The notes under the pieces are model-generated. The model ran no database searches, was not told where the DNA came from, and worked only from the letters and a program-made list of their open reading frames with translations. This document shows, in pieces, positions 24,759 through 33,400 of a DNA stretch of 60,869 nucleotides. The stretch spans positions 1-60,869 of the forward strand of contig JAJDET010000064.1 of assembly GCA_029259655.1 (NCBI GenBank), written 5' to 3'. How positions within the stretch are numbered: the stretch's first letter is position 1; the number at the start of each line of letters is the position of its first letter. The stretch comes from Planctomycetota bacterium. Lineage in GTDB: Bacteria; Planctomycetota; UBA1135; GCA-002686595. Position numbers and translations under genes: made by a program.

Positions 24759-27534
24759 CGGCAGCGAGGAACTCCTGGCACTCTTTGGACAGGCACACGG
24801 GCAATCCACGGAGGAGAAGGCGGAGTTCATTCGAGGAGTCCTTGCGAGGGATCCGTCCCTCGGTGAACAACTCGCGGCACTTCTTGCCCAGGACGATCGC
24901 CCTGGCCCTGTACCTGTAGATCCAACTGCAACTCCCCTACCGAAGCCGGGATCCGACGCGCCTCGTCTCAAACTCGAGCCAGGCATGCGCCTGGGTGAGT
25001 TCGTCCTCGTGACGGCAATCGGGAGAGGCGGTCAGGCCGTGGTCTGGGAGGCCGAACAGCCCGAGTTGGGCCGTCGCGTGGCCCTCAAGCTCCTGCACCC
25101 CGGCCGCATCGACGAACGCTCGCTGGAGCGCTTCCGCCGAGAGGCGGTCGCCGGAGCCCGGCTCACGCATCCGAACCTGGTGACGGTCCTGGACTGGGGT
25201 GAGGACGACGGCTTCTCGTGGCTCGCGCAGGAACTCGTCCCCGGTGGCAGGACCCTGCGGCACGTGATCGAGAACGCTCGTGTTCAGCTCGCAACGCCCC
25301 CTGACTGGTACCGCCATGTCGCCACCATCACGCGCGACGTAGCGGACGCCCTCCAAGCCATCCACGCGGCGGGAATCCTCCACCGCGACGTCAAGCCTCA
25401 GAACATCCTCCAGGCTCCCGACGGCACGCCCAAGCTCACCGACTTTGGCATCGCGCATCTCCAGAATGAACCGACCCTTTCCGGATCCGGAGAGATGATG
25501 CCGGGCACATGCCTGTACATGAGCCCCGAACAAGTTCGCGCGCGCAGGACCGAGATCGACGCACGCACGGACATCTTCTCGCTTGGGGTTGTGCTCTACG
25601 AACTCCTGACGCTCCAAAGGCCGTTCGAGGGGGATACCGCGCCCCAGATCTGCATGCGGATCCTGAACCACGATCCTCAGGATCCCCGAAAGCTGCGTTC
25701 TCAAGTGCCGCGGGACCTTTCCGTGATCTGCTGCAAGGCCCTCGAGAAAGATCGCGGTCGCCGCTACACGACGATGTCGGAGCTTTCCGACGACTTGAAG
25801 CGCTGGCTCACGCACGAGCCGATCCACGCAACCCCGCCGACGCGGCTCGACCGAGTGTCGAAGTGGTGCCGACGCAACCCCACAAAGAGCGTAGCAGCCG
25901 GACTTGCAAGTGCAGCGCTGGCGGTGATCTGGGTGCTAATGGCGGCCTACCTGGGGGAGGTAGCGGCGTCCTCGCGACGAGCGGAGGAAGTTCTGAGGCT
26001 GTCAGCCTTGCAGGAGCTGGAGGACTTGCTTGTTGAAGCGAGGACCTTGTGGCCGGCACATCCGGCGTTGATCCCCGGCTTCGAGGCGTGGATCGAGCGG
26101 TCTTGCGCCCTTGTGGAGGACCTCCCGTACTACGAGGCGAAACGAAGTGAGCTACGCGCCCTGGCGCGGCCGCGTACGCAGAAGGAGCATCAGCAGGAAC
26201 GGGAGACCCATCCTGACTACGGTCAGTGGCAAGAGGTGGTGGCCTCGTTGAGCGAGAGGACGGTGGCACTAGCACACGCCGGCAACGCGGAGGAGGAGCG
26301 CGCGATCGAGCATGAGGTTGCGCGACTGAAGGCCGAACGAATCGAGCTCGACCTGCGCCTGAATGAGCGCCGCGAGTGGCACTTCACTGAACAGGAGGGG
26401 GATGCGCGTTGGCGGGAGAAGCAACTCTCGAAGTTGATTGCTGGCCTTCGCGTCTTTGAATCGGACCTACTGGCCGAGGGCGAAGTCACCGAGGAGCACG
26501 GGTGGAGCGTCACGCGACGGCTTGAGTTCGCTCGAACGATCAGCAGCGCCGAAGGTAACGAGAGTCGGGCGCGCTGGTCGGAGGCGATCGCCACGGTTTC
26601 TTCGTCGACAGCGTATGGCGATCTCGAACTCTCGCCGCAAGTAGGTCTCTGGCCGATCGGTGAGGACCCTCGATCGGGGCTCATGGAATTCGGTCACCTG
26701 CCTACGGGGGAGCCTCCAGGGCGGGACGAAGATGGCCGGCTAGTATTGACCCCGGAAACGGGGCTGGTACTCGTGCTGATCCCCGGCGGGACTTTTCGAA
26801 TGGGGGCACAGGCTTCGAATCCCGCCGCCCCCAACTACGACCCGAGGGCACGGAGCAGCGAGGGTCCCGTGCACGAAGTAAGCCTCTCGCCGTACTTCTT
26901 GTCGAAGTATGAGATGACGCAGGAGCAGTGGACCCGTATCTGCGGCGTGAATCCCAGCCGCTTCTCGGCAACTGAATACGATCCGCTTTTCTCTCTCGGC
27001 GACAATGAGCACTCCCCTCTGTTACCCGTGGAAGAGGTCAACTGGTACGAGTGCCAAGAAGTGCTTCGGCGGGTTGCTCTTGCGTTTCCATCCGAGGCAC
27101 AGTGGGAGTTTGCGGCCGCGGGAGCAGACCGAACTCACTGGCCGTTCCCTCCAGACGAAGTTGTTGAGAAGGTCGCCAACTTCGCCGATGCGCGGACGTC
27201 CAAGTTCTTCCCGGCCCTCACATGTGACCCGTGGGACGACGGATGGGCGGCAACGGCGCCGGTGGGCAGCCTTCTTCCCAATGGGCTCGGCTTGCATGAC
27301 ATGTTCGGAAACGTGTTCGAGTGGTGCCTCGACGGATACGATCCGGGTTTCTACTCTCGCTTTCCCGCCGTCGATCCTGTCGGTCCCAACTCTGCCCAGG
27401 ACCGGATCCGACGTGGCGGAGCTTGGGACTACTCCAGGGACTTCGCACAGGTCTTTCATCGAAATCACGGGAACCCGGCCGACGCCGACCTCGATATGGG
27501 CCTTCGTCCCGCTCGTGCGGTCGCTGCGGACTGA
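24751..27534 (+). CDS. Transmembrane Ser/Thr kinase with C-terminal SUMF1-like domain
   Basis: 927 residues from ATG 24751 (a GTG 12 bp upstream is an alternative; either overlaps the sigma gene). Kinase domain ~80-350: Gly-rich loop IGRGGQAVVWEAEQ, Lys113, catalytic HRDVKPQN at 211, DFG at 231, APE-like MSPEQ. A transmembrane helix lies at ~380-402, then a charged, partly coiled-coil region to ~630. The SUMF1/FGE-type domain runs from ~670 (VLIPGGTFRMG) through GNVFEWC (Cys859) to DMGLRPARAV. The active-site Cys pair of true FGEs, expected after the R-G-G block, is missing (RRGGAWDYSRDFAQ), so it is probably a sensing or binding domain outside the membrane. Likely regulates the co-encoded sigma factor. 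Confidence 0.9.
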   Translation: MTDGSEELLALFGQAHGQSTEEKAEFIRGVLARDPSLGEQLAALLAQDDRPGPVPVDPTATPLPKPGSDAPRLKLEPGMRLGEFVLVTAIGRGGQAVVWEAEQPELGRRVALKLLHPGRIDERSLERFRREAVAGARLTHPNLVTVLDWGEDDGFSWLAQELVPGGRTLRHVIENARVQLATPPDWYRHVATITRDVADALQAIHAAGILHRDVKPQNILQAPDGTPKLTDFGIAHLQNEPTLSGSGEMMPGTCLYMSPEQVRARRTEIDARTDIFSLGVVLYELLTLQRPFEGDTAPQICMRILNHDPQDPRKLRSQVPRDLSVICCKALEKDRGRRYTTMSELSDDLKRWLTHEPIHATPPTRLDRVSKWCRRNPTKSVAAGLASAALAVIWVLMAAYLGEVAASSRRAEEVLRLSALQELEDLLVEARTLWPAHPALIPGFEAWIERSCALVEDLPYYEAKRSELRALARPRTQKEHQQERETHPDYGQWQEVVASLSERTVALAHAGNAEEERAIEHEVARLKAERIELDLRLNERREWHFTEQEGDARWREKQLSKLIAGLRVFESDLLAEGEVTEEHGWSVTRRLEFARTISSAEGNESRARWSEAIATVSSSTAYGDLELSPQVGLWPIGEDPRSGLMEFGHLPTGEPPGRDEDGRLVLTPETGLVLVLIPGGTFRMGAQASNPAAPNYDPRARSSEGPVHEVSLSPYFLSKYEMTQEQWTRICGVNPSRFSATEYDPLFSLGDNEHSPLLPVEEVNWYECQEVLRRVALAFPSEAQWEFAAAGADRTHWPFPPDEVVEKVANFADARTSKFFPALTCDPWDDGWAATAPVGSLLPNGLGLHDMFGNVFEWCLDGYDPGFYSRFPAVDPVGPNSAQDRIRRGGAWDYSRDFAQVFHRNHGNPADADLDMGLRPARAVAAD

Positions 27535-27571
27535 GGACCTGCATCGCCGCCGCCTCCCCTCCCTGCGCCCA

Positions 27572-27686
27572 GCGGACTATGGTTCCGCTGCGGGTACATC
27601 CACGCGGACGACCCAAGCTCCCTCGAGACAACATGATCTGTCCGTAGTCACTTGCGGCCACAGAGCGTCTGGGCGCCTTGCTGGGC
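27572..27686 (+). repeat. Composite tRNA-arm repeat, copy D, within the gene-free stretch before the tRNA
   Basis: gcggactatggttccg (27572-27587) differs from the tRNA-Met arm by two bases. The shared motif follows at 27664-27686, 92 bases after the core start. Copy D is most like copy C. A further partial motif (tctctgcgtcctgctgggc, 27762-27780) follows, then cgtccaacccaccgaacccc up to the intact tRNA. This accounts for the 330-bp gap 27535-27864; no gene is seen there. Confidence 0.65.
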
Positions 27687-27864
27687 TGACGTGCGAGACC
27701 TCCCGATCTCGACTCTCCTGCTGAGTCGGAGGAGTGCGAGCGAGCGCCGGCAGCGGAAATGTCTCTGCGTCCTGCTGGGCGTCCAACCCACCGAACCCCG
27801 CACTTCTATGCCCGGAGGCGACGCCCTCGTCCCACCTCGCGCTACTGAGAACGCGCCCCGACCC

Positions 27865-27913
27865 TGGTAGCGGTGGAGGGACTCGAACCCCCGACACGCG
27901 GATTATGATTCCG
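27865..27913. repeat. Right attachment repeat within tRNA-Met
   Basis: Forty-nine bases identical to 7566-7614. The identity covers the 3' end of the tRNA up to and including the anticodon stem and ends within it. The tRNA 3' end points into the flanked region, so insertion would have rebuilt an intact tRNA here and left the old 3' end at 7566. Confidence 0.85.
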
Positions 27914-27941
27914 CTGCTCTAACCAGCTGAGCTACACCGCC
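27865..27941 (-). tRNA. tRNA-Met (anticodon CAU)
   Basis: The minus strand gives a complete 77-nt cloverleaf with encoded CCA. Acceptor GGCGGTG pairs with CACCGCT (G1 against T72 is a wobble). The D arm is GCTC/GAGC, the anticodon stem GCGGA/TCCGC holds loop ATCATAA with CAU at its centre, the variable loop has 5 nt, and the T arm is GGGGG-TTCGAGT-CCCTC. The sequence is typical of elongator tRNA-Met, though a CAU anticodon alone does not exclude the Ile2 type. Its 3' 49 nt recur at 7566-7614, so this gene marks the right boundary of an inserted region. Confidence 0.95.
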
Positions 27942-28007
27942 AGGTGGGGCGGGGACTCTAGCGGGGGCGGCGGGGGCCGGTCAAGCGGGCGCGGGGCGCC
28001 CCCCGGC

Positions 28008-28574
28008 TCACGCGTCGGCGGCCTGCAGGACTCCGCGCACCGAGTGGTAGGTCAACGGCGTTCGCGTGACCTTGCCCGTGACCTCGCAGTAGCAGTTGCA
28101 CTGGCCGTAGGGCTTCGCATAGAGGTGCAGGGAGGCCGCCGCACGGCCGTCCACGGCACGGACCTGGTGCAACGCGATCTCGTCCTTGATGAAGGCCACC
28201 TCGCCCCGCGCGAAAGTGCGCACCGGGCCGGCGTCGAGCGGGCCCGGGGCCTTCGGGAACGGGAAGTGCACCTCCTCGATCGGACCGTCGAGGACGGCCA
28301 TCCAGCAGTCCTGACCCTCGTGGTTGTGGACCGGGCTCCGCTGGCCACTCCCCCAGCACAGGAGCAAGAGCTCGTACTCGTCGTTGAGCTCGAGCAGGTT
28401 GCGCGTGTACCCCTCGTCCTCCGCGAACGCGTAGTCGCGCCAGTCGTCGTGCGCCTTCGCGTACTCGCCCAGCAAGGAGGCGATGCGACGACCCGTATCC
28501 TCGGCTCGGATCGCCGCCAGGAGGTCGCCGGTCAGGGCGGTGAGGTGAGGAGAGAGGTCGCTCATGAGAGGCAT
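28008..28574 (-). CDS. Cysteine dioxygenase-like protein (cupin)
   Basis: About 188 residues. It probably oxidises cysteine to cysteine sulfinate with Fe(II) and O2 in the cytoplasm. The metal site is visible as SPVHNHEGQDCWMAVLDG (H-x-H, with the Cys that is cross-linked to Tyr in mammalian CDO) and HQVRAVDG as the third His. LHLYAKPYGQCNCYC lies in the Tyr-containing region. Two ATGs nine bases apart (28574 and 28565) can start it and neither has a clear ribosome site. It follows the cupin gene 28613-29029 on the same strand, suggesting a two-gene unit. Other thiol dioxygenases cannot be excluded. Confidence 0.85.
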   Translation of the reverse strand: MPLMSDLSPHLTALTGDLLAAIRAEDTGRRIASLLGEYAKAHDDWRDYAFAEDEGYTRNLLELNDEYELLLLCWGSGQRSPVHNHEGQDCWMAVLDGPIEEVHFPFPKAPGPLDAGPVRTFARGEVAFIKDEIALHQVRAVDGRAAASLHLYAKPYGQCNCYCEVTGKVTRTPLTYHSVRGVLQAADA

Positions 28575-28612
28575 GGATTGAAGGGACAAGGGAGCAGTAT
28601 ACCGCGCCCGTC

Positions 28613-29029
28613 TCAACCGTCCCCGACGAGCTCGACCCCGTCGCGCGCCACCGCGAAGAGCACGCAGGCCGGGTTCTCCGCCGAGACCTGCCGCGACGCG
28701 TCGCCGAGGGCCACGGGAGCGTGCGTGCTCCCCTCAGGATAGCGGACGTACTCACCGGTCGCGTAGGTCCCGCGCTCGTCGGTGTAGCCGCCGGCCAGCA
28801 CCAGGACCTCCTCGACACCGACGTGGCGGTGCGCCGGATACCCGCAGCCCGGGTCCATCCGGATCAGCACGGTCGCGTCGCCGCGATCGCCCTCTCCCCC
28901 ACTGCGGCCGCCGGCCTCCGCCTCCAGGAAGAGCGGGATCCACGAGACGCCGCGCTCGCGCGTCGCCCGCCACTCCAGGCCGGCGGCGAGCGCGAGGTCG
29001 AGGTCGAAAGCGAGGCCGGGGATGCGCAT
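28613..29029 (-). CDS. Small cupin (ChrR-like) protein
   Basis: 138 residues, one cupin domain. GYPAHRHVGVEEVLVLAGGYTDERGTY carries the cupin metal motif H-x-H-x(3,4)-E and a following G, and YPEGSTHAPV supplies the later His. This is the pattern of ChrR/anti-sigma cupins and of small single-domain dioxygenases. No zinc-finger anti-sigma part is attached. It lies directly upstream of the cysteine dioxygenase-like gene, so the two may handle related small thiols. Substrate is unknown. Confidence 0.8.
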   Translation of the reverse strand: MRIPGLAFDLDLALAAGLEWRATRERGVSWIPLFLEAEAGGRSGGEGDRGDATVLIRMDPGCGYPAHRHVGVEEVLVLAGGYTDERGTYATGEYVRYPEGSTHAPVALGDASRQVSAENPACVLFAVARDGVELVGDG

Positions 29030-29088
29030 GGACCGGCGAGCCTAGCTCTCCTCACGCATTCCCGCGAGAGCGCCGATACAGACTCGGG

Positions 29089-30072
29089 ATGCCGCCCCCC
29101 GCCGAGAGCCACGAGGTCCCGAGGACGCGCGAGTCCGGACTCAGCGACGCGGCCGATGCATGCGCGGCATGCGCGCGCTGGATGGAGCTCCTCGTTCGCC
29201 GGACCACAGCGCGCCGCGTCGACCGGATCGTCGTCGAGGCCGTGGCGGCGATGGTCGCCTCCCCGCCCGGCAGAGCGGCGGAGCTCCGGTCGACTGAGGC
29301 GTTGCTCGATCACTGGCGCAGCGCGACGACGGTCGAGCGGAGCGATGTCGATCGCATCCCCGCCGCGCTCCCGCGCAGCGACCTGGATCCGGAGGAGCGA
29401 CGCGCCCGCCACGACATGAACAACCACCTCGCGGCCCTCGCGACGACGCACGAGGTGCTCGAGCTCGACCTCGAGGAGGAGGAGCGCGGACACTACGCGG
29501 CGGTCCTCGAGCGCGAGTACGCCCGCGCCGGGGAGCTCCTCGCGAACGCCATCACCGCCGAGCGCGCGCGGGAGGCCACGGACGGGGAGCGGATCGTGCT
29601 CGTGCTGCGCGATGTCGCGCGCTCCGAGGAGTCGGCGTTTCGCGCCGAGGGGATCGCGTTCGAGACGAAGGTCGAAGCGGAGCTCGGTCGTGCGCACTAC
29701 GCCGTGTCCGAGACGGAGCTCGGCCGCATCGCGCGCAACCTGCTGATCAACGCCCGCGAGGCCTGCGCCGCCGCTTCGACGGGAAGCGTGCGCCTCACGG
29801 CGAGCCCGGCCGAGGCCGACCGCCCGGGGCTCGTCCTGACCGTGGACGACGACGGTCCCGGGATCGCGCCGGACGTCCTTGCGCGGCTCTTCGAGGACGG
29901 AGTCAGTACGCGCCGGCGAGAGGACGCAGGCGAGCGCCAGGGCGGCCTGGGCCTCGGCTCCGTGCGCCAGCTCGTCGAACGTGCAGGCGGGAGCGTGGGA
30001 GCCGAGAACCGGTCCCGGGGAGGCGCGCGGTTCCGCGTCTGGCTCCCGTCGTCCGCGTCTTCCCGCTTTTGA
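29089..30072 (+). CDS. Cytoplasmic sensor histidine kinase
   Basis: 327 residues without a signal or membrane segment. After an unassigned N-terminal helical part (~1-105), RHDMNNHLAALATTHEVLEL near 107 is the dimerisation/phospho-acceptor helix with His followed by D-x-x-N. The ATPase domain follows: N box NLLINAREAC, G1 box VDDDGPGIAPD, F/G2 region LGLGSVRQLVERAGG, and a GGARFRVWLP end. It is transcribed away from the cupin pair, 59 bp from its start. No response regulator is adjacent, so the partner is unknown. It is convergent with the giant DUF11 gene, with two RNA hairpins between. Confidence 0.9.
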   Translation: MPPPAESHEVPRTRESGLSDAADACAACARWMELLVRRTTARRVDRIVVEAVAAMVASPPGRAAELRSTEALLDHWRSATTVERSDVDRIPAALPRSDLDPEERRARHDMNNHLAALATTHEVLELDLEEEERGHYAAVLEREYARAGELLANAITAERAREATDGERIVLVLRDVARSEESAFRAEGIAFETKVEAELGRAHYAVSETELGRIARNLLINAREACAAASTGSVRLTASPAEADRPGLVLTVDDDGPGIAPDVLARLFEDGVSTRRREDAGERQGGLGLGSVRQLVERAGGSVGAENRSRGGARFRVWLPSSASSRF

Positions 30073-30164
30073 TACCGATGCGCACCCGTGCAGGCCGGCA
30101 CGGCTTCGGGGCGAAAGACCACGGCTATAGTCCGGGTCGGGGGGCAACCCCGAGGGAGCTCGAT

Positions 30165-30252
30165 GCCCGGTAGATCTCTCCGGAAATTTAGGGGGCCGGT
30201 GACTCGCGTGAACGAATCACCGGCCCGAGGGAGAGAGGAGGATCTGCCGGGC
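30165..30252 (+). other. Nested hairpin, candidate structured RNA
   Basis: gcccggtagatc (30165-30176) pairs with gatctgccgggc (30241-30252), 12 bp with one G-U. Inside, tctcc (30177-30181) can pair with ggaga (30230-30234), and gggccggtga (30193-30202) with tcaccggccc (30217-30226) closing a 14-nt loop. The 88-nt fold lies between convergent genes. It may be a bidirectional terminator or an undescribed RNA. It does not match tmRNA, RNase P, SRP or 6S as I know them. The rest of 30073-30441 holds only the terminator at 30329. Confidence 0.4.
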
Positions 30253-30328
30253 TTCCCGGGCACAAGCGCCGCTCGCAAAGCGCCATGCACCTCCCGACAG
30301 ATCAGTACTCAATGTAGCGGTCGTCGCG

Positions 30329-30358
30329 TCCGTTCGACACCGCGAGACGGATTTTTTT
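30329..30358 (+). terminator. Rho-independent terminator
   Basis: tccgt (30329-30333) pairs with acgga (30347-30351). tcg and cga extend the stem around a bulge, and seven T follow (30352-30358). It is oriented to stop transcription of the histidine kinase gene and lies between the convergent genes. Confidence 0.6.
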
Positions 30359-30441
30359 GGCGCCGAAACGTGGGCAATTAACCCCATGAACGCTGTGCGT
30401 TTGCGCGCAACTTATCAGGAAGCGCGCGGACGCGAATCCGT

Positions 30442-33400
30442 TCAGTTGACCGTGAGGGTCACGGACCCTACGTCGTTCGACGCAGTCGGATCGTTCTGAT
30501 CGGCCGTCAGGGCGGATGTCTGGTTGGTGATCATCTGCCCGGTCGTTCCGGTGTCCACGGTGACCGTGATGTCGAGCGTGGCGTTGGAGCCGCTGTTGAT
30601 GGTCCCCACGGTCCAGACCCCCGTCCCGCTGACGAAACTGCCCTGACTCGGGTTGTCGGAGGAGTACGTCACGCCCGTCGGCAGGACGTCCGTGATGGAG
30701 ACGTTCGTCGCCTGGGCTCCCCCGCTCGTGTTGGTCACGGTGATCGTGTAGACGATCGTGTCGGTCTCGTCCGGGGTCGAGTCGTCGACGACCTTCGAGA
30801 CGGAGATGTCCGCGTCGTCCTCGACGTCGATCTGCGCCGTGTCCGAGTCGTTGCCGGCCGTCGGATCGTTCTGGTCGAGCGTCAAGCCGTTCGCCGTGTT
30901 CACGATCGCGTCACCACCGGTTCCGACGTCCACCGTCGCGGTGATCTCTAGCGTCTCGTTCGAGTTGGCGTCGACCGTTCCGACCGTCCAGACGCCGGTG
31001 CCCGAAACGTAGGAGCCCTGGCTCGGGTTGTCGGAGACGTAGGTAACGCCGCTCGGCAGGAGATCCGTGAGCGAGACGTTCGTGGCCTGTGCCGCTCCCG
31101 CAGGGCTCGCGACGGTGATCGTGTAGACGACCGTCCCCTGCTCGATCGGCGTCGCGTCGTCCACGGTCTTGGTCACCGACAGGTCTGCGTCGTCCTCGAC
31201 GTCGATCTGGGCCGTGTCCGAGTCGTTCCCGGCGGCCGGATCGTTCTGGTCGAGCGTCAGACCGTTCGCCGTGTTGACGATCGCGTCCCCGCCGGTCGCC
31301 ACGTCGACCGTCGCGGTGATCTCGAGCGTCTCGTTCGAGCTCGCGTCGACCGTCCCGACGGTCCAGACCCCCGTGCCCGGGACATAGGTCCCCTGGCTCG
31401 GGTTGTCGGAGACGTAGGTCACGCCGCTCGGCAGGAGGTCCGTCAGCGACACGTTCGTCGCCTGCGCCGCGCCCACCGGGCTCGCGACCGTGATCGTGTA
31501 GACGACCGTCCCCTGCTCGGTCGGCGTCGCGTCGTCCACGACCTTCGTCACCGACAGGTCCGCGTCGTTCTCGACGTCGATCTGGGCCGTGTCCGAGTCG
31601 TTGGTCGCGTTGGAGTCGGTCTGATCGAGCGTCAGACCGTTCGCCGTGTTGACGATCGCCGTCCCACCGGTCGCCACGTCGACCGTGGCGGTGATCGCGA
31701 GCGTCTCGTTCGAGTTCGCGTCCACCGTACCGACGGTCCACACGCCCGTGCCCGGGACGTAGCTGCCCTGGCTCGGGACGTCCGAGACGTAGGTCACCCC
31801 GCTCGGCAGGAGGTCCGTCAGCGAGACGTTCGTCGCCTGCGCCGCGCCCACCGGGCTCGCGACCGTGATCGTGTAGACGACCGTCCCCTGCTCGGTCGGC
31901 GTCGCGTCGTCCACGACCTTCGTAACCGACAGGTCCGCGTCGTTCTCGACGTCGATCTGGGCCGTGTCCGAGTCGTTGGTCGCGTTGGGGTCGGTCTGAT
32001 CGAGCGTCAGACCGTTCGCCGTGTTGACGATTGCCGTCCCGCCGGTCGCCACGTCCACCGTGGCGGTGATCGCGAGCGTTTCGTTCGAGTTGGCGTCCAC
32101 CGTACCGACGGTCCACACGCCCGTGCCCGGGACGTAGCTGCCCTGGCTCGGGACGTCCGAGACGTAGGTCACGCCGCTCGGCAGGAGGTCCGTCAGCGAC
32201 ACGTTCGTCGCCTGCGCCGCGCCGACCGGGCTCGCGACCGTGATCGTGTAGACGACCGTCCCCTGCTCGGTCGGCGTCGCGTCGTCCACGACCTTCGTAA
32301 CCGACAGGTCCGCGTCGTCCTCGACCGTGATCGACGCCTGGTCCGAATCGTTGGCGGAGGTGGAGTCCGTCTGGTCCAGCGCGGTAACCGTCGCCGTGTT
32401 CGCGATGACGTCGCCGCCGGATCCGACGTCGACGGAGGCCGTGATGCCCAGCGTCGCGTTGTTGCCGGTGTCGACCGTCCCGACCGTCCAGACGCCCGTC
32501 CCCGGGACGTAGCTGCCCTGGCTCGGGTTGTCGGACACGTAGGTCACGCCGCTCGGTAGCAGGTCGGTCAGCGAGACGTTCGTCGCCTGCGCCCCGCCGG
32601 CCGTGTTCTCGAGAGTAATCGTGTAGACGACCTGCTGCTGCTCGGCCGGCGTCGCGTCGTCGACGATCTTCATGACCGAGAGGTCGGCCTCGTCGTCCAC
32701 GTCGATCTGGGCCGTATCCGAATCATTCGTCGCGTTCGGGTCGGTCTGGTCGAGCGCGGTGAGCGTCGCCGTGTTCACGATCGCGGAGCCGCCGGTCGCG
32801 ACGTCGACCGTGGCGGTGATGTCGAGCGTCGCGTCCGAGCCGGCGTCGATCGTTCCGATCGTCCACACGCCCGTGCCCGAGACGTAGCCGCCCTGGCTCG
32901 GCACGTCGCTGACGTAGGTCACGCCGCTCGGCAGGAGGTCCGTGAGCGATACGTTGGTGGCGCGCGCCCCGCCGACCGGGTTCGCGACGGTCACGGTGTA
33001 GATCACCGTGTCGGACTCCAGGGGCGCCGGGACGTCCACGACCTTCGTGACGGCGAGGTCGGCATCGTTCTCGACGTCGATCTGAGCCGTGTCCGAGTCG
33101 TTCGTCGCGTTCGGATCGGTCTGGTCGAGCGCCAGGCCGTTCGCGGTGTTCACGATCGCCGAACCGCCCGTCGCCACGTCGACCGTGGCCGTGATGGCGA
33201 GCGTCTCGTTCGAGCTCGCGTCGACCGTACCGATCGTCCACACGCCCGTGCCCGGGACGTAGCTCCCCTGGCTCGGCACGTCGCTGACGTAGGTCACGCC
33301 GGTCGGCAGGAGATCCGTCAGCGACACGTTCGTCGCCTGCGCCGCACCGGCCGGGCTCGCGACCGTGATCGTGTAGACGACCGTCCCCTGCTCGGCGGGC

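Noticed and set aside
31170..32294. Regular repeats considered as a CRISPR array
   Set aside because: The period is 375 bp, the repeats are coding DUF11 modules and there are no short spacers.
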